Source: FEN-1219 sp963817615
GTDB taxonomy: Bacteria > Pseudomonadota > Gammaproteobacteria > Steroidobacterales > Rariloculaceae
Direction of reading: 5' to 3'
DNA: 64,000 nucleotides
Assembly: GCA_963817615.1 (NCBI GenBank)
Contig: CAWFPH010000003.1
Span: forward strand, 1,116,001 to 1,180,000
The first letter of the stretch is position 1; the number at the start of each line of letters is the position of its first letter. This document shows, piece by piece, positions 35,194-42,780 of the stretch. Both the position numbers and the translations under genes were made by a program. A model generated the notes under the pieces. It made no database searches. It was not told where the DNA came from and worked only from the letters and a program-made list of their open reading frames with translations.

Positions 35194-36357
35194 ATGCAGC
35201 GCAGCACCGACCGCATCCTCACGACGCACACCGGCAGCATCCCGCGGCCGGCGGAGCTGCTCACGCTGTCGAGCTCGAAGACCGGCCCGCCGAAAGACCC
35301 GACGTTGTATGCGGCGCGGCTGCGGGAGCACGTCGCGCAGGTCGTGCGGCAGCAGGCCGAGGTCGGCATCGACATCGTGGGCGACGGCGAGTTCGGCAAG
35401 CCGAGCTGGGGCGCCTACATCCTGTCACGCATCAGCGGCTTCGAGCTGCGGCCCGATCGGCTGCGCGCCGCGGAGTGGCTCGGCCGCGAGCGCGAGACGT
35501 TTGCCGAGTTCCTCGCCGAGGCCTTTCCGCGCGCAATCCAAGGCGTGCCGACCGAGGCCTGCATCGGGCCCATCGAATATCGCGATCACGGGAGCCTCGA
35601 GCTCGCGATTTCGAGCCTCACGGGCGCGCTGCGGGGCGTTGCCGTGAAAGAGGCGTTCATGACGGCCGTGGCGCCGGGCAGCACGGCCTACGACGGCGTC
35701 AACGAATTCTACGCGAGTGAGCGTGAATACCTGTTCGCGATCGCCGACGCACTTCGGGAAGAGTACCGCGCCATCCACGACGCGGGGCTGATCGTGCACG
35801 TGGACGACCCCGTCATCGCGAACATGTACGACGCACTCACGTCGCAGAGCCCGGCGCGCTATCGCGCGTGGGCGGAGCTGCGCGTCGAAGCGCTGAACCA
35901 CGCGCTGCGCGACATCCCCGCCGATCGCGTCCGCTACCACGTCTGCTTCGGCAGCTGGCACGTGCCGCATACCTGCGACGCGCCCCTCGAAGAGATCGTC
36001 GACCTCGTGCTCCAGGTGAACGCCGGCGCCTATCTGATCGAGGCGGCGAACCCGCGCCACGAGCACGAGTGGCGCGCGTGGGACAAAGTCGGGCTGCCCG
36101 AGGGCCGGATCCTGATCCCCGGCGTCATCACTCATCACACGGTGATCGTGGAGCACCCGCGCGTGGTCGCGGACCGGATCGTCCGCTTCGCGAAGATCGT
36201 CGGCCGCGAGAACGTCATCGCGGGAACGGACTGCGGATTCGCCCAGGTCGATACGCTGCAGCGCGTGCACCCGAGCGTGATGTGGGCGAAGTTCGCGGCG
36301 CTGGTCGAGGGTGCGCGGCTCGCGAGCCGCGAGCTCTGGGGTCACGGCGCCGACTGA
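35194..36357 (+). CDS. MetE-like methyltransferase, catalytic core only (copy 2)
   Basis: This 387-residue protein belongs to the MetE C-terminal/epoxyalkane:CoM-transferase-like family. The zinc-site motifs are HVC (His249, Cys251) in 'YHVCFGSWH', Glu283 in 'LIEAANPRHEHEW' and Cys347 in 'IAGTDCGFAQ'. It starts with 'ILTTHTGSIPRP', typical of this group. It is clearly distinct from the other MetE-like protein at 25877, not a recent duplicate. With two such genes flanking ring-cleavage enzymes, methyl transfer from a pathway compound is plausible. Its substrate is unknown. It is followed directly by an IS91 remnant. Confidence 0.85.
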   Translation: MQRSTDRILTTHTGSIPRPAELLTLSSSKTGPPKDPTLYAARLREHVAQVVRQQAEVGIDIVGDGEFGKPSWGAYILSRISGFELRPDRLRAAEWLGRERETFAEFLAEAFPRAIQGVPTEACIGPIEYRDHGSLELAISSLTGALRGVAVKEAFMTAVAPGSTAYDGVNEFYASEREYLFAIADALREEYRAIHDAGLIVHVDDPVIANMYDALTSQSPARYRAWAELRVEALNHALRDIPADRVRYHVCFGSWHVPHTCDAPLEEIVDLVLQVNAGAYLIEAANPRHEHEWRAWDKVGLPEGRILIPGVITHHTVIVEHPRVVADRIVRFAKIVGRENVIAGTDCGFAQVDTLQRVHPSVMWAKFAALVEGARLASRELWGHGAD

Positions 36358-36360
36358 GCG

Positions 36361-36867
36361 TCACGCCGCGAAATGCCGGCACCACCGCCCGCAAGCCAAG
36401 ACTCGCCCGCCGCGGCGCCGGCAGACCTCCATGTCGATCGTGAACACCCGCTTGAGGCGTTGCGCCCAGGTCATTGACCGTTGTCGATCGGCGGCCGACG
36501 CCTCGCCGCACTTGTTGCCCGGACTGGCAGCAGCGAGCCGGGTCCTCGGCACGACCCGGGACCGATCCGGGCTCGCCGGCGCGAACACGCCGTGATAGCG
36601 CGTCAGGTGCCCGCGGGGCTTCGGCACCAGCGCGGCGAGTCTGGCCATAAAGTCCTCGGGCTCGAAGATCACGTGCGTCGTGCCGTCCCGATACGGCGTC
36701 TTCAGCGCACAACGCACGAGCCCACCCTCAGTCAGCGACAGCCGCTCGGTGGCGACCGGAGGCCTCGCGACGTAGCGCGCCAGGTGCTCGAGCTTGTCTC
36801 GTTGCGAGGCATTCGCCGCGATCCCCGCATGCAACGAGAAGCGGAGCTCTCGGCCGCTACACGGCAT
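36361..36867 (-). mobile_element. IS91-family transposase remnant (copy 1, truncated and internally deleted)
   Basis: The minus strand encodes a C-terminal part of an IS91-type transposase: 'FSLHAGIAANASQRDKLEHL', 'YVARPPVATERLSL', 'LKTPYRDGTTHVIFEPEDF', 'RYHGVFAPAS' and 'TWAQRLKRVFTIDMEVC'. The catalytic N-terminal half is missing. After 'CRRRGG' the frame jumps straight into the element's terminal sequence, so the last 50 or so residues have been deleted. Its 45-bp end (36365-36409) recurs inverted at 41157-41201. It is not functional. Confidence 0.82.
36365..36409 (-). repeat. 45-bp IS91-type end, inverted copy of 41157-41201
   Basis: These 45 bases are an exact reverse complement of 41157-41201. 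In both places they lie at the 3' side of IS91-type transposase sequence, so they probably represent the element's terminal end. Confidence 0.8.
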
Positions 36868-37116
36868 TTTCGGATGGGCCAGAAGACGCGTCCGATGGCG
36901 CTCGAGTCGATCTGCATCACCGACATCTGCCAGCCCGAGGGCTGAGCGTGCGGCATGGAGCGCTGCGATCAGAGAAAATCAGAGCGCGTGCAGGAAAGAT
37001 CAGCGGCTCTATGTTGAGCTTCAGCAACCGCGAGGGAGATGCGATAGGCGATCCCCGAGTCGAGATCGTGCCCGCGCGCGCTCTCGGTATGGCTTCTGCC
37101 TCCTTCGGAGCAAAAT
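36868..37116. other. Short gap between the IS91 remnant and the membrane-protein pair
   Basis: No gene is recognised. A short plus-strand frame 'MGQKTRPMALESICI' runs out of the IS remnant without family resemblance. The start and ribosome binding site of the next gene are weak. Confidence 0.35.
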
Positions 37117-37887
37117 GTGACCATTTTCGCAGGAAGCCTGGCGGCAACTGACGCGCTCACCTCCCCAAGGACCGAGGGCAGCGAAGCGTGGGACGCCGAC
37201 GCTCGCTTCTATTTCACGATGGCCTTGGTTTCAGGCGCGATCGTGTTTGTCGGCTTCGCACCGAGCTTCTATCTGAAGTCGGTGATCCACGCGCCGCCGC
37301 CGCTTACCCAACTCACCATAGCCCACGGCATCGTTTTCACGACGTGGATTCTGTTGTTCATCACGCAGACGTCGCTCATAGCGCGGAAGCAGCCTGCGTT
37401 GCATCGGCAGCTCGGTCTGCTCGGCGCAATCTTGTTCGGCGGCGTGATCTCGCTCGGGGTGTCGACCGCCCTCGCCGCGGCACGGCTTGGGCACGCGCCG
37501 CCGGGCGCGCCCGTGCCGCTCGCGTTCATGGCGTTGTCGTTGTTCTTGATGTTGGGCGCGGTCGCGCTCGTGGCGATGGGGCTCTGGAACCGCCGGCGCA
37601 GCGATTGGCACAAGCGATTGATGCTTGCTTCGCTCTTCATGATGACTGGGCCGGGCACCGGGCGAATCGCGATTCCGCTCGGCTTCGCGCCTCAGGAAGT
37701 CACCATCGGTTTCGTCGTCACCGAGCTGCTCCTCGTCGCAGCCATGTGGTACGACTATCGCGTGCACAAGCGCGTTCATCCGGCCTACTGGGTCGTCGCG
37801 GTCGTCTTCGCGGTCGTGCACGTGAGCGTGATGTGGGCATTTGGCAGCCCAGCCGCATGGATGACGTTCGCGCGAGCCGTCACCTGA
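37117..37887 (+). CDS. Small integral membrane protein, unknown function (copy 1)
   Basis: This 256-residue protein has about seven hydrophobic helices. Conserved-looking motifs are 'LTIAHGIVFTTWILLFITQT', 'RKQPALHRQLGLLGAIL' and 'RRSDWHKRLMLASLFMM', with a C-terminal 'KRVHPAYW'. The regularly placed His residues (in HGIVFTTW, LHRQLG, WHKRLM) could bind heme or metal, as in other four-helix heme proteins, but that is a guess. A frameshifted paralogue follows at once. The ribosome binding site is poor, and the second in-frame start is not much better. Confidence 0.78.
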   Translation: MTIFAGSLAATDALTSPRTEGSEAWDADARFYFTMALVSGAIVFVGFAPSFYLKSVIHAPPPLTQLTIAHGIVFTTWILLFITQTSLIARKQPALHRQLGLLGAILFGGVISLGVSTALAAARLGHAPPGAPVPLAFMALSLFLMLGAVALVAMGLWNRRRSDWHKRLMLASLFMMTGPGTGRIAIPLGFAPQEVTIGFVVTELLLVAAMWYDYRVHKRVHPAYWVVAVVFAVVHVSVMWAFGSPAAWMTFARAVT

Positions 37888-37900
37888 AGCTGCTGGCACG

Positions 37901-38633
37901 ATGCAAACGACTCCCGATCGAATAGATCCAACTGGATTGTCAGGTCTGGCGATCACACCTTCTACCGCGCGGCGGCCGTCGCAATTGCGGCGGCTGTCTT
38001 CTACGGGTTTGCTACGACGTACTACCTGAAGCCGTTCTTTGGAACGCCGCCGCTGCCAAGGATCTTCCACATTCACGCCGCAATATTCACGTCGTGGATC
38101 GTCCTCTTCGTACTGCAGGCATCCCTGGTTGCATCCGGGCGCGCAGACCTTCACAGGAAGTTGGGTCTCGCTGGCGCGGCGCTGGCGATTGCGATGGTCG
38201 TATTTGGATTCGCGGCGGCCGTGACCAGCGCGAGACTCGGTCATTTCGATGGAGCGCCGAACCAAGATCCGCTCGAGTCTCTGGTGATCAACATCGGGAG
38301 CCTGTTCGTATTCGCTGTTTTTCTCGCCGCTGCGCTTTGGTGTCGGCGCAAGCCCGAACTGCACAAGCGGCTCATGTATCTCGCAACGACCGGCGGGCTT
38401 GTAGCCGCTGCGGTCGGTCGATGGCCGGTGCTCGCCGAACGACCGGCGGCGGCGGTCCCGGTGATTCTTGCTTTCGTTCTAGCGGGACCGTTGCACGACC
38501 TCCTGACGCGGCGCCGCGTGCATCCGTCTACGTTTGGGGCGTTGGCTTCTGGGTTCTGGTGTCACCTCCCGTTCGTGTGATGCTCGGGAGGACGGAGCTC
38601 GTTCACGGGCTCGCAGCCTGGCTCATCCGCTGA
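37901..38633 (+). pseudogene. Frameshifted paralogue of the preceding small membrane protein
   Basis: Reading three frames in turn gives a full relative of the gene before it. The ATG at 37901 opens 'MQTTPDRIDPTGLSG'. A second frame from about 37948 gives 'GDHTFYRAAAVAIAAAVFYG' and later 'HIHAAIFTSWIVLFVLQ', 'RADLHRKLG' and 'KPELHKRLMYLA'. From about 38525 a third frame gives 'VYVWGVGFWVLVSPPVRVML' and then 'GRTELVHGLAAWLIR'. Each switch equals one lost base. The middle frame is also in phase with the upstream gene across its TGA stop. Either the gene is broken or the sequence has two errors here. Confidence 0.72.
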
Positions 38634-38652
38634 CCGGAGGTGTGCAGAACGG

Positions 38653-40419
38653 TCAGGGAACCATGAGCCGGCCGTTTCGTAGCTCGTGTCCGTCCGGCGG
38701 CCCATTGCGCAGCCAAAAGTCCGTGAACCCTAGATCTGCACTGAGGTCTTGGAATCGTAGGTCCCGGCGAAAGCCGCGCATCTCCTCGAGCCAGATCACC
38801 CACCACTCCGATCCGACCTCGCCGACGGAGCGCGCGCCGTCCAGCAAACGGCCGGCGCACGCGTACGCTTCGTCCACGTCGCCGCGCAACGCGTGGCAGA
38901 TCATTTCCCATTTCTCGATGAGCGCATGCGTCGACCCCGGGAGTGCGGCATCGGCGGGATGAGCGGACGCGGCAGCGTCGGTCGCTAGACCGGCGCGAAT
39001 CGCGAGCACTGCTCTGATCAGCGGCAGATGCCCGAACGTTGGGGGAAAGCCCAGCTCGTTCGCGAGCTCCACGTACCAACGGGCTTCCTCGTTGCGTGAG
39101 GCGGCCAGCGTCGCCAGGGCCACGAACAGCGCGGTCAAGGGCCGGGCCGGTGCGAGCAAATGCGACTGCAGCGCGTCTTCGAAGGCCCGCCGCAGATAAC
39201 CGAGATTCAGCCAGAGCGCCATCGAGCGGCGCGCGTAGGCCATCGGCGCGTTGCGGCCGGCTGAGATGCCCGCCGCGTAGCGCTCAGCGGCAGCCTCCCA
39301 ACGGCCGCGAGCGCGGCTCGCCTCGGCGAGCACCACGTAAGGACCCCATTCGTTGGCGTCGAGCTCGAGCGCGCGGCGCGCAAACCGCTCCGATTCGTTG
39401 AGCGCATCGGCGATCGGGTACCGCATGCCGTGGCAAATCGAATGCGCAGCGGCAAGGTTCGAGAACGCACGTGCGCAGTCGGGCTCCTCGCTGACGACCT
39501 GTTGCGTGAGCTCGATCGCACGTCGCACGTTCCGCTCGCTGGGAATGGTGTACAAGAGCCATTCGGCCTCCATGAGCCACTGGTAGGCTCTCACAGTGCG
39601 CGTCGGTGGCTTGCCCGGAATCGCGGGGCTCGATTCGCGCGCTCCGGGGAGGGCACTCAAGACGTCGCGGGCGATCTCGTCTTGCAGTGCCAACAGGTCG
39701 CTCAAGCCGCGATCGAAGCTCTGTGACCAAGTGTGGTAGCCGGTCGCGCCGTCGACGAGTTGCACAATGATGCGCAGCTTCCCTCCCGACGCGCGCACGC
39801 TGCCTTCGAGCACGGATTTGACGCCGAGCTCGCGTGCGATCAGTCGCACGTCCGCCTCTCGATCCCGGTAGGCGAAGGACGAGGTGCGAGCCGGAATCTT
39901 TAGTCCCGCAATCCTGGACAATCGATGGATGAGCTCTTCTGCGATGCCGGAGCACAAGTAGTCGTTTTCGGGATCGGCGGTGAGGTTCGCGAACGGCAGC
40001 ACGGCAACCGATCTCGGCGCATTCCCGCCCCAAGCTTCGGGTGCGAGGCGAGAGGCGACGTGGCTATCCGGCGTCGCGCCCGAGACGTCCGTGACGGTCA
40101 CCTCCGCGACGAATCGATAGCCTTGTCCGGGTGCGGTCACGATGAAGCGGTGATCGTCGGGCTTCTCGCCCAAGGCACGTCGCAGCAGCGAAATGTTTCG
40201 GTTGAGGCTGTTCTCCTCGACCGAAGTGTGCGGCCATATCAAGTCCATGAGAGTCGACTTCTCGAGCAGCTTGCCGCGATGCTCGATGAGGCACAGGAGC
40301 GTGTCGAATACGCGAGGAGGAAGTGCCAGCGCAGCGCCCTCGGCACGCAGCAACAGCCTGCGACGCTGCGGGTCGACGCGAAATCGTCCGAAGTCGTAGA
40401 CAAGCCCGGAATCGTTCAT
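38653..40419 (-). CDS. Winged-helix DNA-binding regulator with TolB-like and TPR region
   Basis: This 588-residue protein is related in architecture to the first gene of the window. The start at 40419 gives the usual 'YDFGRFRVDPQRRRL' beginning of a Trans_reg_C winged helix (to about residue 103, 'GQGYRFVAEV'). A TolB-like domain follows ('RSVAVLPFANLTADPENDYL', 'ELIHRLSRIAGLKIPARTSS'). The C-terminal half has TPR-like helices ('FARRALELDANEWGPYVVLA'). No clear membrane helix is present, unlike the first gene. It is convergent with the membrane-protein pair. Targets are unknown. Confidence 0.87.
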   Translation of the reverse strand: MNDSGLVYDFGRFRVDPQRRRLLLRAEGAALALPPRVFDTLLCLIEHRGKLLEKSTLMDLIWPHTSVEENSLNRNISLLRRALGEKPDDHRFIVTAPGQGYRFVAEVTVTDVSGATPDSHVASRLAPEAWGGNAPRSVAVLPFANLTADPENDYLCSGIAEELIHRLSRIAGLKIPARTSSFAYRDREADVRLIARELGVKSVLEGSVRASGGKLRIIVQLVDGATGYHTWSQSFDRGLSDLLALQDEIARDVLSALPGARESSPAIPGKPPTRTVRAYQWLMEAEWLLYTIPSERNVRRAIELTQQVVSEEPDCARAFSNLAAAHSICHGMRYPIADALNESERFARRALELDANEWGPYVVLAEASRARGRWEAAAERYAAGISAGRNAPMAYARRSMALWLNLGYLRRAFEDALQSHLLAPARPLTALFVALATLAASRNEEARWYVELANELGFPPTFGHLPLIRAVLAIRAGLATDAAASAHPADAALPGSTHALIEKWEMICHALRGDVDEAYACAGRLLDGARSVGEVGSEWWVIWLEEMRGFRRDLRFQDLSADLGFTDFWLRNGPPDGHELRNGRLMVP

Positions 40420-41004
40420 GCAGCACGCGCGCTCGGTGTCCGCGCGATAGCGTCGAAATCGAATTATGTAGTCGGGTGGACCGCGTGGCGCAAGGTGCAA
40501 AATCGGCAGCGCTCTGACCGCGTCGCTGCGCGCGACTGCTTCGGCCGTGGATCACGAGCGACGTCGACGAGTGGCGCTATATCGGCGCTTTCCGTCTCGA
40601 CGCGTCGGCGAGCTGCGCGTCGAGCTTCCAAAAGGCGGATAGTGCGTAGCTGCATCGCGACTTCACAGCGCCGGGGTTCGAGCCGCCACTCCGACGCGTG
40701 GGCGCCAGGCTCGGATCAGGCCGAGCCGCCCCAACCCCCGGTCGCCGAACGCGCGAACGTTGGGCACGACGCTCAAGCTCGAGGATCGCGGCACCTGGTG
40801 AACGCCGTACGGCACCCCCCACCGACACCTTCGTCGAGCTCACCCACCGACCGCCGACGGACATCATATCGATTCCGCGCACCGGCTCGGCTCAGGCACT
40901 TTGAATTTCCTATTCGCGGCGTAGATCGTGCTGTTCGGGCATCTCGCCGTTCCAATTGCTCCTAGAGCCTTGACGATCTCGGCTCGTCCGCGCCAGCGTG
41001 TGCC
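40420..41004. other. Gap, no gene recognised
   Basis: About 585 bp between the winged-helix gene start and the second IS91 remnant. Only short frames without recognisable family features are present. It may contain leftovers of insertion and deletion linked to the IS remnant, but I cannot name any. Confidence 0.4.
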
Positions 41005-41201
41005 GCATCGAGAAGCAAGCCACGATTGATCGGATTCTCGAGCACCTTGGCCGCGACGCCGAGTCCGTCGATCCGGCACATCCGAGCCGGGCGCCGCACC
41101 GGGGCGGTCCGTTGTTCTGAGGCCGCCGCTCCGCCGCCCGCGCCACCGGACCGCGACGGGCGAGTCTTGGCTTGCGGGCGGTGGTGCCGGCATTTCGCGG
41201 C
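41005..41201 (+). mobile_element. IS91-family remnant (copy 2, 3' end only)
   Basis: The plus strand encodes 'RIEKQATIDRILEHLGRDAE' followed by 'SVDPAHPSRAP' and a stop, the C-terminal tail of IS91-type transposases. This is the very part deleted from copy 1. The 45-bp end at 41157-41201 is shared, inverted, with copy 1. A hairpin with a 6-bp stem (TTTCGC/GCGAAA, 41193-41214) spans the edge, as expected for a rolling-circle element end. The rest of the transposase is missing. Confidence 0.7.
41157..41201 (+). repeat. 45-bp IS91-type end, inverted copy of 36365-36409
   Basis: Exact inverted match of 45 bases to the copy 1 end, about 4.8 kb away. The two ends face each other and could allow inversion of the DNA between them by recombination. 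Confidence 0.8.
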
Positions 41202-41282
41202 ATTTTCGGCGAAAGGGCGAAGATTCACGCGCCCGAACAATGAGCGGTCGGACTGGCTCCGGGTTGAGAACCGGGCGGATGA

Positions 41283-41438
41283 CGGCCGATCAGCGCGAGC
41301 CTCGAGGGGAACACACGCCGTGCCATCCGCGTTCGCGAAGGCGAGCAGCTCAACGAGGCCGCCTTCAAGAAATTGATCCAGTCGGCCGTGGCCGCCAATA
41401 CCACGGTTCGAGCTCGACGCGTATCTCCGAAGAAGTAG
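41283..41438 (+). pseudogene. C-terminal fragment of a small protein, DUF1801-like
   Basis: Without a start codon, one frame reads 'SLEGNTRRAIRVREGEQLNE' and then 'AAFKKLIQSAVAAN', ending in TAG. The pattern recalls the C-terminus of DUF1801 proteins. It abuts the IS91 end, so the front part was probably lost by an IS-linked deletion. The family call is tentative. Confidence 0.4.
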
Positions 41439-41497
41439 GTTCGAAACCGGCCGCAGCGGGCATACGATGCTGTTGCCGTTCAAAAAGGAGCTCGACG

Positions 41498-41995
41498 ATG
41501 CAACGCCTGTTTGTCGCACTCATCACTGCAACCATAACGTCGCCCGCACTTGCCGCCGAGGTCAGCGCCGCCTGCAAACCCGTGGTGTCCGCGATGGAGA
41601 GAACCATCCGGTCCGATCACATCACAACCACGTCGCAAGGCGGTAAAACTACAAAGGGCATCACCGTTGGGGGAGTCGTTTACTTGCAACTGCGTGACAA
41701 GTGGATTGTGAGCCCAATGACGCCGCAGGATATGCAAAAGCAGTCGAACGAAAACCTGCACGCAGCCAAGTCGTATACGTGCGAAAAGCTCGCGGATTCC
41801 GTCATCGACGGCGTGGCGGTCTCCAACTACCGCGCGCGCACGGTAGGTGACGCTGCCACGAACGATTCGACGATCTCTATCGCTAAGAGCAGCGGGCTTG
41901 CGGTGCGCGTGGACAACGACATCAAAGCCGGTCCCTTGAAGCGGCACTCCACGACGGATTACAGCTATACCGACGTGCACGCGCCCGGCGCGTGA
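41498..41995 (+). CDS. Exported small protein of unknown function
   Basis: This 165-residue protein has a signal peptide ('TSPALAAE', cleavage near 20) and a strong AAAAAGGAG site, which fixes the start at 41498. The mature part has two Cys ('AACKPVV' and 'YTCEKLA') that may form a disulfide, and beta-rich 'VGGVVYLQLRDKWIVSP' and 'SGLAVRVDNDIKAG'. Base and codon use look less G+C-rich than the neighbours, suggesting transfer. It is followed by a broken exported-protein gene of similar composition. Confidence 0.72.
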   Translation: MQRLFVALITATITSPALAAEVSAACKPVVSAMERTIRSDHITTTSQGGKTTKGITVGGVVYLQLRDKWIVSPMTPQDMQKQSNENLHAAKSYTCEKLADSVIDGVAVSNYRARTVGDAATNDSTISIAKSSGLAVRVDNDIKAGPLKRHSTTDYSYTDVHAPGA

Positions 41996-42035
41996 CGGCT
42001 CGCAGAAGACGAGTAAAGCAAGCGACAACCTCGGA

Positions 42036-42780
42036 GAACCAAGAACACGAAGAGGCTTACAGGTGCGCTACTCGCTCTAATTGCGGCTTTGGCAGCACGA
42101 CCTCCGCCTGGGCCGATCGCTGCGACAGCGTATTCGGCTGCGCGGCAGCGGTGGTGACGGAGGGACGCAGCTGTGTTGCTCAAGCGATCGTTTCGACGAT
42201 CCAGAATCTGGTGACGGTGCTGAAATATCTCTCGGCTCAAGCCAACGGCAGTACTCAAAAGGCACGGCGCTCTAACAGGTCTGTTTGCGAAAGGCGCAGC
42301 TCAAATCCAGCAATCGAAAGCAACTGGCGATAGGGACCCCCAAAGTCAACGAGGCGATGGTTCAAGCTCAGCAGAGCGAAGGACCGGCTTTGCAAAGCGC
42401 TCTAGCGGCGGCCGATCAGGCGATCAACGCCTCCATCCGCAACATGCTGTCCAAGTCGCAGAACATGCTTGCGCACCCGACGAGCTTGTTCGATCCCACG
42501 GACGTCGTCACCCAGTTGGAAAACAGCGTGCTCGCCAACCTTGAAGCCAACGTGAACAAGATGATCGATGACATTACGGTGGGACCTCGACGCGCTTTCG
42601 ACTCGGCCCTGCCGGTTCAAGACGAGCTCGTGGGAAGCGCACAACGCGCGCAGGAGATTGCCCCCGCCATGCAAACGGCCTATACGAGCCGAACCGAGGC
42701 ATCGCAGATTGCGTTATCGCAACTGCTCCCTTTCGCCATCGGCTCGACCAGATACGCGTTCTCGATGTCGAACCGCGGTC
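42036..42780 (+). pseudogene. Decayed exported-protein gene with several frameshifts and lost start codon
   Basis: A signal-peptide-like frame 'NTKRLTGALLALIAALAAR' begins after a perfect GGAGAACC site, but where ATG is expected there is AAG. The coding signal then changes frame: 'CVAQAIVSTIQNLVTVLKYL', then 'GALTGLFAKGAAQIQQSKAT', then 'TPKVNEAMVQAQQSEGPALQ' and 'PTDVVTQLENSVLANLEANV' up to about 42780, where it runs into the 3' end of the opposite-strand esterase gene. At least three frameshifts are needed. The protein was Ala/Gln-rich and helical; I cannot name its family. Confidence 0.6.
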
